A stretch of 64,000 nt of DNA from Anastatus disparis (lineage: Eukaryota > Arthropoda > Insecta > Hymenoptera > Eupelmidae). The notes under the pieces are model-generated. The model did no database searches. It was not told the DNA's origin and saw only the letters and a list, made by a program, of their open reading frames with translations. Position 1 is the first letter of the stretch; every line of letters starts with the position of its first letter. The DNA lies in NCBI GenBank assembly GCA_017163975.1, contig JAFFSR010000218.1:2666001-2730000 (forward strand), in the 5' to 3' direction. Made by a program: the position numbers and the translations under genes. Of this stretch, positions 46,955 to 59,580 are shown piece by piece.

Positions 46955-48628
46955 ATGGAAACTAAAGTGAAAAGAAAATATTATTGTGTAGTAAATGGGT
47001 GTAATAGTAAAACGGATGCAGACACATTAATTTTTCACAGGATTCCTATTAATAAACTTACATATAATAAGTGGTGCATTGCTCTGAAGGTTAAAAAACT
47101 GCCTATATATTCTGTAGTGTGCAGCAAACATTTTTTGCCTGAAGATTACTGTAAAAGTAAATATCTTTTATTTATGATGTATAAGATTATAAAAAATTGT
47201 ACTTATTCAAATGATTTTTTTAGTTGCAGTAGGTAAAAAACAAATATTGAAAAAATATATGGTTCCAAGTCAGAATCTTCCTATATCTTTAATTACTACT
47301 TTAACAAAAGATATTGATCTACCTAAAAAAAGGAAAAATAGATTAGATATTAGGAATGCAAAAAAGTTGAAAATTCTGTGAGTATATATTAATCATAATA
47401 TAAAAAAATAAATATTAGTATTTGTATAACATTACTTAAAATTTTTTTGACTAGAGAGAAACAAAAGGAACAAAATTTAGAATTAGTTAAGCAAGTAGAT
47501 GTAAATGAAGAAGTTTTTATACAAGCTGATAGTGAAACTTGTATAAATATTAACAACATTATACCCAATTCAGTCGTACTACAGGATTGTACTAATTCAA
47601 TAACAGAGAATTATGAAACGGATGAAAATGTAACTATAGAAATAGAAGAGAATTGTCAGATAAATGAAAATAAAACTAAAGAAATACACGCTGGCACAGT
47701 AGATATTGATCAACAAAATAAAAAAATCCCTTCAATCTTAGACTTCCTCCATACCGATGATCATCTAAATACGTATACAGGCATTAAATCATTTGATATT
47801 TTTGATTGTTTAGTGGAATGTATTAAAACATTAAGAGAAGATTATAAACAGAGAACAATAAATTTCTCAATAAAAAATAGTATTTTGTTAACTTTTATAA
47901 AATTAAAACAAAATCAAAGTTATAAAGCACTTGCTATTTTGTTTAATATCAGCAAAAAATTAGCTAAAAAGTATTTTGTGAGTACTTTAAAGGAACTTGC
48001 TCTAGTCTTAAATGTTCTCATTAGATGGCCAAGCAAGAAAGAAATATTGAATAATATGCCTAAATGTTTTGAGAATTACAAAAGTACTAGGATCGTACTT
48101 GATTGTTTAGAAATATCAATTAGACAATCAAGATGTCTGAAGTGCAGGATACCAACATATTCTAATTATAAGTCACATCATACTGTTAAATTCATGATTG
48201 GTGTTACACCATCTGGAATGGTATCTTATGTCAGCAAAGCATATGGAGGTCGAACTTCTGATAAGTTCATATTTAAAAAATCTAATATTCTGGATCGAAC
48301 AATAAGATGTGTGGATCACATTATGGTAGACAGAGGTTTTTTAATAGACAAAGAGTGTGCAGACCATGGAATTAAGTTAATAAGACCACCTTTTTTGAGA
48401 AAAAAGAAGCAATTAAGTCATATGGAAGCTGTTATGAATGCTCGTATTGCTGCTGCAAGAGTGCATGTAGAGAGACGTATCCAAAGAATACGTCAGTATA
48501 CAATATTACAAGGACCATTGGCAATTGAAATTGTTCCATACATTAACCTTATCATGAAATTAATATGTGCAATAACTAATTTGGAATCACCAATTTTATC
48601 AGAAGATAAATTTATGTCGAATAAATAA
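46955..48628 (+). CDS. THAP-DDE transposase (509 aa), apparently intact
   Basis: Exons are 46955-47156, 47224-47377 and 47455-48628, with consistent phases and GT-AG introns. Residues about 8-66 are a THAP zinc finger (CVVNGC, NKWC, CSKHFLPEDYC), which binds the element's ends. After an acidic linker, a helix-turn-helix (SYKALAILFNISKKLAKKYF) precedes a DDE_Tnp_4-type nuclease: first Asp in VLDCLE, second in VDRGF, and Glu in HVERRIQRI. All three catalytic acids are present and no frameshift or stop is seen, so the enzyme may be active. An alternative acceptor at 47229 exists but breaks the frame. It is convergent with the exonuclease gene (stop-to-stop gap about 90 bases). Confidence 0.85.
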
Positions 48629-48721
48629 CAATCATAACAATTAATATTTTGTAATTAATAGTAATATATTTACACAAAAAATGATAAACATATTACCATA
48701 ATATTTTTTTAAAAATTATAA

Positions 48722-51700
48722 TTATGTTTGGATTTTACTCTCAAAAATAGGTAAAATGTGATTGAAATAAGCTTTTTTTAAACAGTTTACCATATTATCA
48801 CAATACGTTTTGTCATAAAGTAATTCAATAACAAAGATTGAGTTGTCGAATGATGCATAAACAATGAAATGACATTTGGGAAATCCTAAAAGCATCATTC
48901 CCAGTTGAGCTTGTGCATTGTATTTATGTTTTTGATTGAATGTGATTTCATTGTTAGCTGTTACATTCATAAATGTTACATTCTTTATGACATCTAATAC
49001 TGTCATTTTTTTTCCATCAATAGGACACTTCACTTCGATAAGAGTATTTGTTGACCACACAACAGCATCAGCACTATATCCAAGCCATTGTAACGTCCCC
49101 CTATTCTGATTCTTAATTTTTTTTAAAAAACATTTTTTCTATGAGCATTAATATTTTATTTATTTAGGATGAATGAGTTTATTAAATTTATTGATGAACT
49201 CTTCTTTAAAGTTAAAATTTAAATGAAACATTTTAAAATATAATAATAAGTATTAATTTAACTAAATTCTATATTATTTTAATTGAATACAAAAATAGCA
49301 ATGATTATTAAAAATATTAATATGTCTATGTATATAAGCGAGTATATATGCGTATGTTTCCGTCCGATCGATAAAGATTACCTTACAGCAAGAATCGAAT
49401 TCTATCTTAATGCAAAGGTGTAGCAATTGAAAATATTATTAACTTTCTTTTTAATTTAAACAAATTATTAATAAATATTATAATCTCAATAACAATATTT
49501 AAATTATTTTATGAAGTCGTATTCAGACTTATTAAGAATATTGTATTATAAAATATTTATAGTTTTGATAAATTTATATTTTATTATGTTCTAAATTTTA
49601 TATTTTGTCAATTGTAAATTATAATATTGTAAAATGAATTATTTGAAAATGATTTAAAATATCTACACATTCAAAAGAAAATAAATATTATCTAAATATT
49701 TGATTTCAATAATGATTTTGATTTTTAAATATTTAATTCAAAAACTAAATAAATTTACAATATTATAATATAAATAATATTTGTTAAGATTATTAATTTT
49801 TCACTTGAAATAATAGATTATTTAAAAATAAATATTAGAATATTTCTAATTCGAATTTAAACAAAATCAAATATAAATGAAGTAAAATTAAAAGTTTATA
49901 AGAATAAAAATAGAAATTTAAGAAATTATTATTAAATTAATTAAAAATCAATTAATAAATGCTTCCTACGACATTGGTTTGTAGTGTGAGTAGCTTGTGG
50001 AAACGCCTTAGCGAAGCAATAAAACTAATGTGTAAAATGTACTGGTAGCGCAGTTCAAGCTAAGCGCCTCAGCAATCAAACATTATAATTCTTTTACAAA
50101 TATTACATACATTATTTTTGTCAAATAAATTACTTCAAATTTACAAACTTCATTTTACATTACAAGATTATTTTGTTGGATTTATTAAGCAATTATTATT
50201 TTTCTCGAATTCATTTTTTCTACAAAGTTACAAGTTTGAATCTTATTAATTAATATTTTGTATTATTTGCTTCGGAAACAAATCTCAAACAGATTAAATA
50301 TTTATTTGAATTTGTATTAGTGTGAATCGAATATTTCCAATTGGTTTATCAATTATAAGTAATTTTATTAAAGAATTTTCATATTTTATTAAAACCAATA
50401 TTTTTGTGAGTCGTAGAATTGAATAAAAGTAAGTACTCTTAATTTTGAGTAATATTATTTCTTTACCTTTTTTCATATTACCTATCCTAAATATATTATC
50501 ATTAATGATTTCAATTTAATTTCATATTAATTTAATTAAAATCAAGTGTTTCGTTTAACAATTATTTCTTCTATTTTATTTATTAGTCAACCTGACCACC
50601 CAGGAGGTAATAAGCGTTGGGAAGACTAAATAAAAATAATATTCAAATAATAAATAAAATAATTACTATTTAATTGACTAATGCATTGATTCTACAATTT
50701 TAACTTCACAAAATTCAAACCAAGAAAGTATAATTTATTAAAACACCACGAGCTATTAGATAGAAATATCTAGGCTCATTAAAGAATTTCTCGCCACTAA
50801 GCAGACGTCACACCATGGACATAATGGATTGACAAAAAAGCCAGCTTTTTCACTCTTAATATTAAATAATTTTTCATATTCTCTAATCGCTTTATTTTCA
50901 TTTAAGGTACCATATCTGGTGTTAGCATTTCCCTCAAACTTTGAATAAAAAATATTTTCAACTTTTTTATTCCAATTTGGATTTTTATTACAAGTGTAGG
51001 TGTAAATTTCATAGCAAATGCTTCCAGTTATCCTACACATCCTTGCTTTCTTCCATGTATCATTGTTTTGGCCCAAAGTTTTCATAAAAAGTGTCACTGA
51101 GTCAATATGAAGTAGTTTAACATTTTCTTTATAAAAATGAGATGTACAAACGACGTCTAACTGTTCAGAATCTAGATAATAATCTCTATTTAATAAACTA
51201 TGGATCAATGACAATTGGAGAATATATTCTTCACTGTAGTCACTTGTATGAAAACATTCTTTAGTCTTACGTTTTTGAGAATAATGAATTGCTGCTTCAC
51301 TTTGTGGTGCGCCTACAATTATGAACGTAAGAGAGTTTTTACCAAAAATTTTATAAAAAAAGTATTTATATTTAATAATTAAAAATGGAAACAAACTGGC
51401 TAATAATTTCTTTAAAAATAGTGTCTTTTTGTCTTCGCTTACTGTATCATAATCAACTGCAGCATCTGCTTTATGAAAATGACAATATTTGTCTATTGAT
51501 GTTATGCGAGTATAGGGAAGATTTAGATTTTTTTTTATTTTAGTCCATTTTTGACGTACATCTGTACAACCAATTTTTTCCAAATTTGCAATTCTGTATC
51601 TATAATAATTAAATGCTAATGTTAAAATATATTATTAGGAAATTATTTTGATTTAAGTATATACAAATTATTTGTTAATTTATAATAATAAATTTATTTC

Positions 51701-52162
51701 ATAATTTTTATTCTACAAATGATTTGTAGAGCTAGTAGATACTTACCGATTAACGTATAAGAGAGTGGCGAAAATTTTACCACCTGCACCTGCTGCACAA
51801 GAACACTTGCAACAAATCTTTTTTAATTTGTTTTCAACAGACAATTTAATATTTATTTCATGAGGTTCATCATGAATTTTTGATGACTGTGATATGTACG
51901 ATTTTATACAAATATTATCTTTGCCAACAATTGTAATCCCGCACATTAAAATGTGATCGGCTAATAAAACGGCCTCTCCTTCTACTATAGGTCGCTTAGA
52001 ATTACCTAAAATTGCAATAATATCTTGCATATTAATTTCAAGTTGCGGAAATTTGTACATTTTAACTTTTATTTTTATTCCATGCAAAGCATAAAAAAAT
52101 AATAATTTAATAAAAGATGTTAAAAACAAATGATGTCTGTAGCAGAATGCAAGTCTCCACAT
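48722..52162 (-). pseudogene. YqaJ-type exonuclease of the transposon, interrupted by an LTR-like insertion
   Basis: Pieces in transcript order are 51747-52162, 50813-51599 and 48722-49084, with a GT-AG intron at 51600-51746. The last two are contiguous coding sequence split by the 1.7-kb insertion; removing it and one CCAT copy leaves the frame open across CPW-LGYSADAV. The total is about 521 residues. An N-terminal SWIM-like segment (CKCSCAAGAGGKIFATLLY) lacks the usual CxH half. The YqaJ nuclease core shows RITGS, NTRYGTLNENKAIREYE, SADAV with its Asp, LIEVKCP (the ExK pair) and HKYNAQAQLGMMLLG. In relatives this protein accompanies the transposase; its precise role is unclear. MYKFPQLEI at 52060 is an alternative start. 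Confidence 0.75.
49089..50812. mobile_element. LTR-like insertion (TG..CA, CCAT target duplication), probable solo LTR
   Basis: It begins TGTAACGTCCCC and ends GACGTCACA, with CCAT at 49085-49088 and 50813-50816. The 5' TG/3' CA ends and 4-bp duplication fit a retrovirus-like LTR. There is no internal coding region, so a solo LTR of 1,724 bp is the simplest reading. A GC-richer patch at 49960-50085 could hold regulatory sequence. Confidence 0.6.
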
Positions 52163-52235
52163 ATTTCTTTTAAAATTTAGAAGTAATTACAACAAATTTT
52201 TAACAACTTTTACCTTAATAAAGTAATATTAGGAC

Positions 52236-52394
52236 ATAATCTATCATTTAAAAATAATAAACACAAGTAATTGTACACATACAATTTTATTTTAATATTT
52301 TAACATCATTTCATATGTTATTTTTTAAATACACGACGTTAACTCTAGTTCGAAAGCTCAACACTAGAGGTCCCAGCGGTATCGTTCACTCACC
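52236..52394 (-). repeat. Right terminal inverted repeat of the two-gene transposon
   Basis: 159 uninterrupted bases complementary to the left arm. Confidence 0.9.
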
Positions 52395-52663
52395 AATTAG
52401 ATAAAGAGTTGTCCTATGAAGGGAGCTTTCAGACTTATGTAATAAGTCAAAACTAATATTAGTTCTTAAATTTATATTCTTTATTTCTGAATTATTATAT
52501 GCAATTATTAAAATTTCTATAACCATTACGTATTTTTAAATGTAGTATATTTTAAGGATGAAATAGTTGATAAATGATAGTTTAGTATACCACTTTCTAT
52601 ATTTAATAACGATGCAAAATAATAATTTACTATAAAATAAAAAATTTTTAATACTTTATTATA
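52395..52663. repeat. Repeat-unit sequence resuming after the transposon (matches 62006-62267)
   Basis: 'ttagataaagagttgtccta' onward is nearly identical to 61998-62267, confirming that the transposon interrupted a duplicated unit. Confidence 0.8.
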
Positions 52664-52860
52664 TTTTTTTTATTTATCGTGGCTGTATTTATGCTATCAT
52701 TAAGATGTTAGTTAGCGTCGGAGATCATGAGTGTGTTTATGAACAAAGCGCGTATAAGGTATAGTGGTGCTTCTATCAATCGGCTACCAAGAGCGGGATT
52801 CGAACTCGGAATCTCGAGGTTGCGAATCCATCGCTCTACCGAAAAAGCCACTGACTAATA
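52664..52860 (-). repeat. tRNA-derived SINE, full length
   Basis: Minus orientation, with B-box complement GGGATTCGAACTC and head AAGCCACTGAC. The equivalent in the next unit is 62268-62448. Confidence 0.85.
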
Positions 52861-53378
52861 CCACGGATCTTCTACTTATTTACTTTACTTTAAATTTTTT
52901 TAGAATTTGTTTGTAGAACCTTGTGAATAATTTGCTCCTAATAACGATTTAATCGATATAAATTTTTAAATAAACATGCAAACGGTACTAAATTTTAAGC
53001 ACTCAATGATACTTGAAAGATAGAAAATACAGCATACTCTATGTCAATAGACATGAATTTTACTTACGTGCGTATAAGAGTGCAGGTTAATTTCATATAT
53101 GAGGGAGCTACAGTTAAGTTCAATATCAGTGCGCGTGAGAGAACGTCCATAAGAAAAGACATTGCGATTTATTACGCAATATATGTAAGAAAATATTAAT
53201 TATTTTACGAAGAAAGTGTAACTGATGTATTATATTAAATACTTTACATAAAATACATTTTATTTCTACCTATGACCAGTTCACCAACTCGAAAAGGAGG
53301 CCAAAAGTAAGATGTTACTGGCTTCTAAAATTTAGCGGGAATAAAGTACTTTGTTCCCGCTATAAAATATGAATATTT
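52861..53378. other. Unit-specific AT-rich spacer, nothing recognised
   Basis: No ORF of note and no match to the other repeat units. A short palindrome AGCGGGAATAAAGTAC..TTCCCGCT lies at 53334-53361. Confidence 0.4.
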
Positions 53379-53817
53379 TAGTGGAAATCGAATCTGTGAA
53401 TAACTGTGAATAACTGGAAATAACTGGGAATACCTGTGAATAACTGGGAATAACTGTTATAAACTGTTCAGTTTGAGACAGGAATAACAGTTATTCCCAG
53501 TTATTCCCAGTTATTCTCAGTTATTCCCAGTTATTTACATTTTATAGCTTAAAAATAATTTGAAAAAACAGAGGTACGAATAACAGTTATTCCTAAATAT
53601 ATTTATAATAGAAAAAAAAATAAAAAAAATATATATTTTTTTCATTTTTTCAAATTTATATTTTTCAAATTATTTTTTAACTAAACTGTAAATAACTGGG
53701 AATAACTGTGAATAACTGTGAATAACTGGGAATAACTGTTATTCCTGTCTCAAACTGAACAGTTTATAACAGTTATTCCCAGTTATTCCCAGTTATTCAC
53801 AGATTCGATTTCCACTA
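53379..53817. mobile_element. Foldback element built from GAATAACTG iterations (439 bp)
   Basis: The termini TAGTGGAAATCGAATCTGTG and their inverse (ending CCACTA at 53817) lead into repeated 10-12-base words, GGGAATAACT and GTGAATAACT, up to a conserved CAAACTGAACAG block. The central part contains a second inverted set and an AT-rich core. There is no coding capacity and no clear target duplication. Confidence 0.8.
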
Positions 53818-53931
53818 GGGTTATTCATGAAATATCATATTAAACTATTTAATAAATAAACTAATAAAAATGATTAGAATAGGATCAAATTTTAATAAAA
53901 ATCGACAAAATTAATAAATTTTTAACATTAA

Positions 53932-53995
53932 GGGAATGTAAAATACCAACATTACAGTTTTTCAAATTTTTAAAAATATCTCTATATTACAGACT
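53932..53995 (+). repeat. Left-half fragment of the 'TACCGACATTACAG' foldback family
   Basis: 'atgtaaaataccaacattac' with the following 'atatctctatattacag' matches 6239-6335. Confidence 0.6.
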
Positions 53996-54108
53996 TTATT
54001 ATCAAGTTATTATGAACTTCAAAACCGCTAGGTGTCAATAGCTTTTGAAATCATAACGAACTGTACACACTGAAATTCGTATTTATAAGTTGATTGTAGC
54101 AAAGAAGA

Positions 54109-54319
54109 TAGACGCTTATAGAAGGATACTTTTGGGTTAAATTTTTAGTTCGAAACGCTGAGCAGTAACACTTTAATATTGTTTGTATATCTATACATAT
54201 AAAAAAATTTGATATGTATAGATATAAAAATACATGGGATCTAGTGGCGCCCTCAGCAGCTGGGTAACTCATTTTTGGCAGAAATTTCCCATTTAAGAGT
54301 ACGCTTCTATAAGCGTCTA
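54109..54319. mobile_element. MITE in the upstream region of cysteine-rich gene 2 (211 bp)
   Basis: TAGACGCTTATAGAAG at the left end is exactly inverted at the right end (54304-54319). Copies 1 and 3 lack it at the equivalent place, where 'aagttgattgt' is followed directly by the conserved promoter region. Confidence 0.8.
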
Positions 54320-54502
54320 TATTCGTTGATTGTTGCCAGTACATCAAAAGCGTTGAGTTTCAAACAGTCTAACCATTTGGGGGCTCCTTAGTTTATCATC
54401 TCAACTTTATACTGAGTAACCATACAGTATCTTGAAGTACACCCGCGTTCGTTACATTTTGGTTTTATAACAAAAATCAGACTTTCCTATTTAATTGTGA
54501 AA

Positions 54503-57500
54503 ATGAAGATCTTACTATTGTTATTTTTAATAATTAGCTTAGTGCTTTTGATCAACGGTATGTATACTTTTTTCATAAAAAAAATAATTATTATTTAGAA
54601 AGTCAATATAAATATAAGAATATTAGGACTTCGTTGGTGGCAGCGCTGCGGTACGCACGTATGTGTCAGAGCTCTAGCGAATTTCAAAGTTTTTTGCGTG
54701 ATTTTTAAATAAATCAAATAATTTATTAGACAGAAATATACGAGCAAGTGCAAAGCTGTGTAATAAAATCAATTACGAAGTGCGCTTTATATTAATAAGA
54801 AATTGCTTGTACACCCAACGTTAATTGATTCTTTCCGAATTTTTCAAAATGTTCCAATAGAAACAAAGGAAACAACGGAATTATCCAATGAAAGTTCAGG
54901 ATTTCAAAACATTCGGAAAGAATCCATTAACGGTGGGTGTACACTGAAACAAAACGTGCCACCAAAAATTTTATTAATCATGGGGTAGTACCCCGTATGA
55001 TTCAACAAGTACAATACAAAGAATTAACATTAAAAATAAACTAATATAATTAAAACAGTGAACAACAAAATTTCTAAATTGAAAAACAATGAAAAATAAT
55101 TAAGAAAAACTTATGTAAAATTTAAGATTTAACAAAAAATAGAGTTTAATAAAATTAAGATTAATTGCATACGCCAGCTGGTAATCCTACAGCAACTAGG
55201 GCTCAGTCTAGAGCAGCTGCTTCCCTATGCCAATCCCCGCGTTCTCTATCGATTAACCAGTCGAATGCGTGCTTTTCAACCGCCCTAAATAGAACCCACC
55301 TCAAAAGATATTGGAGTTATAGCCGCAGAACCTAGCTCATTAATGAAATTTGAAGCAAGATGTGTAAATGAGTTCTGCAAGGCACTCGTACGAACGGGTG
55401 TACAGAGGAGAACTCTAGGCGGCCTACGTATAGAAGAACGTATGTCAGAGCCAGTGTCAACTCTAACGAACCGATTGGCCAAGAAAGTCGGACTGCGACC
55501 AGAAATGACAGAATATGCCAACGAGATAGTGAAATACTTGATAGTGAAGCGCTATGACTGCTAACAGAGGACATCAACAAATTGAAAAATGAAAAGGTAC
55601 ATTGCAAAACTTTCGGCTTGCAATATGCCGTTCTCTTTGAGTACGCCAGCGCCATGCAATCAGTGCGGATAGTGTGCTGAATACGAATTGTCTATGCTCC
55701 GATCATCTGGACATAATGTTGCACGAACAAACCTGCGCGTCACATGTGCCGTATCGGCGCAAGGGACACTCAAATCTGAGTAACTGTTACTCTGATTTGC
55801 GCGTATAACTCAAGACTTAACGAATCGGGGCTTCACATAACCTTTAAATATATAAGTAGCGCCAAAAGTCTTTCTGTGTAATACTTCGATGGCGCGTATA
55901 ACTCACGATACTACGAATTGGCGCTTCACATAAACTTTGAGTACACAGGGTGCGCCGAAAGTTTTTCAGTGTAGAAATTGAAAAAATTAAAATAGAACTC
56001 TTGCAAAAAAAACGTAGAAATACAAGAAAGAATGGTTATGTATGAAAAACGTATAGATGAATTAGAAAAACGTATGTATGAACAAGAGTCTAGAATGAAT
56101 GAATTCGTAGAAAGACAGAGTGATATGAAGAAATATATTTCTTGGAGGGAAGAAGATATAGCACTGTTTAAAAGCAACACGGAAATATTAAACACTGAAG
56201 GTATAGAAGAATCAAACGAAAATCTTTGGAAAAAACTTAAGAATGAAATTGAAAAATCGATTATTCAAAAGGAAAAAAAAATAAAAAATGGAAGATAGGT
56301 CAGAAACGATGGTGGAACAAAGAGTGTAAACAGAAAAAACGAAGAGTAAAACAAACATATTTAGCATTGAAAAAGGGAACAACAAGGAAAGAACAATATA
56401 TTTCAGAGAAAAGAGAATAGAAAGGTTTATGTAGACAAAAAGAAATAGCATATAGAGAAAATGAAGAAGCTGTACTAAGGAGTATAAGATATGACTGCGA
56501 CGTATAGAGATTTTTAGGAAGATCAAACAGAAAGTATAGCCCAATAACAAATAATATCCAGCCAAACGAATGGAATGAGTATTTTTTGAATTTACTAGAA
56601 GGAAGTACAGTATGTCAAAAAGGATGCATAAGAGAAAATGAACCATCAAAGGATGAAAAAGACAAAATCACAAGATTAGAATTGATACAAGCATTAAAAA
56701 CACTTAAGAAAAAAAAAGGCCCCGGGTTTCGATAAGATACCAAACGAAGTGTAGCTGTACGGAGGAAGTGGTTTAATAGATTGCTTGGAAAAAATCATTT
56801 GTAATGTATGGAAAGGAAAAGGCTTCCTTGAGGACTGGAAAACGGCCATAATAGTACCACTCTTTAAGAAAGGTGACAAAGGAAAAACTGAAAATTATAG
56901 GAGAATATCGCTTCTTTCGACAGCATATAAGATTTATACACAGATAATCAGAAAAAGATTGGAGAAAGAAGTAGAAGAAAAAAATGTTCTTCCAGAAGGT
57001 CAAGCTGGATTTAGAAAAAATAGATCAACAATGGATAACATATTCATCCTTAACTATATTAGTAAAAAAGTTAAAAAAGATGGGAAAAAGCTATATGCTA
57101 TATTTGTGGATCTAAAGGCCGCCTTTGACACAATTAATAGAGAAAAGTTATAGGAAATTCTAGAAGATGTAGGTATAAGCAAAGATTTAATTCAAAAAAT
57201 AAAAGAAATATACAAGGAAACAAAGATAAGAGTAAAAATAGGTGAGGAAATGACAGAGGAATTCTGGACTACCAAGGGATTGAGACAGGGCTGCGTGCTA
57301 AGTCCCATATTATTTTGTATCTCTATAGCTACTTTAGAAAGGGAGTTTGCAAGAAGAAACGTGGGAGGAATCGATATCGGTAAAAATAGAATATGGTCAT
57401 TAGCCTATGCCGATGATTTGGTGATTCTAGCGTGGAATAGAGTGGCAATGCTAGATATGATGGATACAATGAGGATGTACTTAAAAGAAAGAAATCTAAT

Positions 57501-59543
57501 TCTAAGTGCTGAAAAAACAAAAGTCTTAATTTTTAACAGCAAATAAAATGCGAAAAAAGAGAAGTGGTTATGGACAGGGAAAGAACTTGAAGAAGTTAAA
57601 TCTTTTAAATATTTAGGTTTTATTTTTATCTGCAAAGGAAATTTTAAAGATCATATAACGGAGTTAAAAAGAAAAGGAATCATTGCCGAAAAAGCTTCAT
57701 GGGGCTTGGGGGAAAGAAAATGTAAGAACGATTTTAGAAGTAGAAGGATGTTGTTTGAGTATCTTGTCAAAAGCGTTATGATGTATGGATCGGAAATATG
57801 GGGGTGGGAGGAGTGGCAAGAATTAGAAAGGATACAATTAAAATGTTTTAAATGGGTACTAAAACTGGATATGACTACACCTAACTACATAGTGTATAAA
57901 GAACTAGGAATAAATAAAATTCATCGAGATAGTATTAAAAATGCTTTTAATTTTGTGAAAAAAATTGCAAGTTTACCAGACAACAGGCTAATTAAAGTAA
58001 TATGGGATTATCAAGTTATGGAAGGAGAAGATACAAGCTTAAAGGAAAAAAAGGAACTCTTTAACCAACTAGGTTGGAGCAGCAAATACGTATTACAACA
58101 ATTAATGGAAAATAGAGCCATAGAGAAGGAAATACTATTAAGATACAAAGACATAAAAAATCAAAAGATAAACAGTTTCATAAAAAAATCTAGGTATAAC
58201 CCAAGATACAAAGAAATCATGGTAAATTCAGTGCCAAATTATCTTGTAAGCTATAAAAAAGGTATAGACATTGGGATAGTGGCAAAGATAAGATGTGGTA
58301 ATTTTGATAGAGGTAACTGGCCCTGGTTGGAAGATAAATAAAAACTATGTGTATTATGTAAAAAAGAGATTTCTTCAATAGATTATATAATAAAAAATTG
58401 TTTGGAGAATAAGAGTGGGGACAATGGGGAGAAAGAGTTAAAAGCAATGACTCGTAAGGAGATAGCTAGGGAAACAGGAAATTTTATGGTAATTAAAAAA
58501 CTTAGAGGGTATATAGAAAAAAGTAGCATATTAGAGAAGAAAAACGATAAAGAAAGTATACGATAGAATAGTTCTAAATCTGAATGAGTGTATGGATGTT
58601 TGCGAGTTTAAATTAAAAATAATAAAGAGTTCTATTTAAACAACACAAGCTGTAGCAAAAAAGATAAGAAGTGTCCAAGGTAGATGCAAAGAAAAATACA
58701 GTATAAAAGACTTATAACACAGTATATAGTTTAGAAAAATTCAGAAAGAAAAATAAAGGACTGGAAAATTTGAACATTGTGATATTTTAAAAGAAAAAAA
58801 AAATAGGTATAAAGTATTGTATTACACAGCTTGTAAATAAAATATAAATAAGATTGTAAAAATATATGAATCTAATATAGAATAGAAATAGAAAAGATGG
58901 AAAAGTATAAATGTTGTTATAGGATGAATGGATGCAAAAATGTAATTAAGAATAAATGATGGGTTATAGCATAGGAGTATATAAAATTTCTCAAAAGTAG
59001 GAATAAAGAATAGGAAAATGTATAAATGTACAAATAAGGGAAGGGGATTAAATAAGATTAAAAATTGTATTAATTATGTATAGTACAATATAATCTCTGT
59101 AATAAATTTACTTGTATTTTTTATTTGATAGAATCTGAAAAGCGAGCGAAAATGTTAATGTAAATCTGATATGTAATATTGTTTGTAACTAAGTCCATTT
59201 CTGGGCCATACGGCTGAAATAGAATATAATAATAATATAAGAATATTAAATTGTTGATAATTCTATTACTTCTTTTGTATTTTAATTAGGTGATGATGAA
59301 TATGAAGATCCTGAATTAAAGATTCCTAACATTGAACATTTTAACTGTATGTTTAGCTGTAGAAGTGGTAAGTTTTAAGATTTTCTCTGCATAGTATAAG
59401 AGTAATATTCTTGTAAAAAAATTAATATTTTGAATTTTGTTAAAAACAACAGGGTGTCTCAAAGATTGCGCTTTAAAATATCCTGAATGTAAGTAAATTA
59501 TCTAAATTTAAATTTATTGAAAATACCAGAATGGAAAAGTGAA

Positions 59544-59580
<37 letters not shown>

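Larger units (their letters stand above)
45166..52394. mobile_element. Two-gene DNA transposon, PIF/Harbinger-like (ISL2EU type) with THAP transposase and YqaJ exonuclease
   Basis: The termini GGCGAGTGAACGATGCCGCT (left) and the inverse of GGTGAGTGAACGATACCGCT (right) begin long inverted repeats. The right arm is 52236-52394 (159 bp). The left arm is 45166-45228 plus 46670-46765, also 159 bp after removal of a Helitron-like insertion. AAT flanks both ends. The element carries a plus-strand transposase and a minus-strand YqaJ-like exonuclease. The ISL2EU-type assignment follows from this gene pair; it is inference from known families. It is inserted in the downstream repeat unit of copy 1, where the paralogous site near 61972-62005 has no such element. 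Confidence 0.9.
54626..59234 (+). mobile_element. Non-LTR retrotransposon in intron 1 of copy 2, with 14-bp target duplication
   Basis: The direct repeat ATATAAGAATATTA at 54612-54625 and 59235-59248 flanks the element. Copy 1 (about 42213-42226 region) and copy 3 show the site once or in a single variant. The element starts GGACTTCGTTGGTGGCAGCG and ends in a TAA-rich 3' tail (ATAATAATA). An RT-bearing ORF2 runs plus-strand with several in-frame stops. No endonuclease was identified with confidence. Confidence 0.88.

Noticed and set aside
53379..53817. CRISPR-like array from the regular GAATAACTG repeats
   Set aside because: Repeats are 10-12 bases with no unique spacers, the arrangement is palindromic and the genome is eukaryotic.
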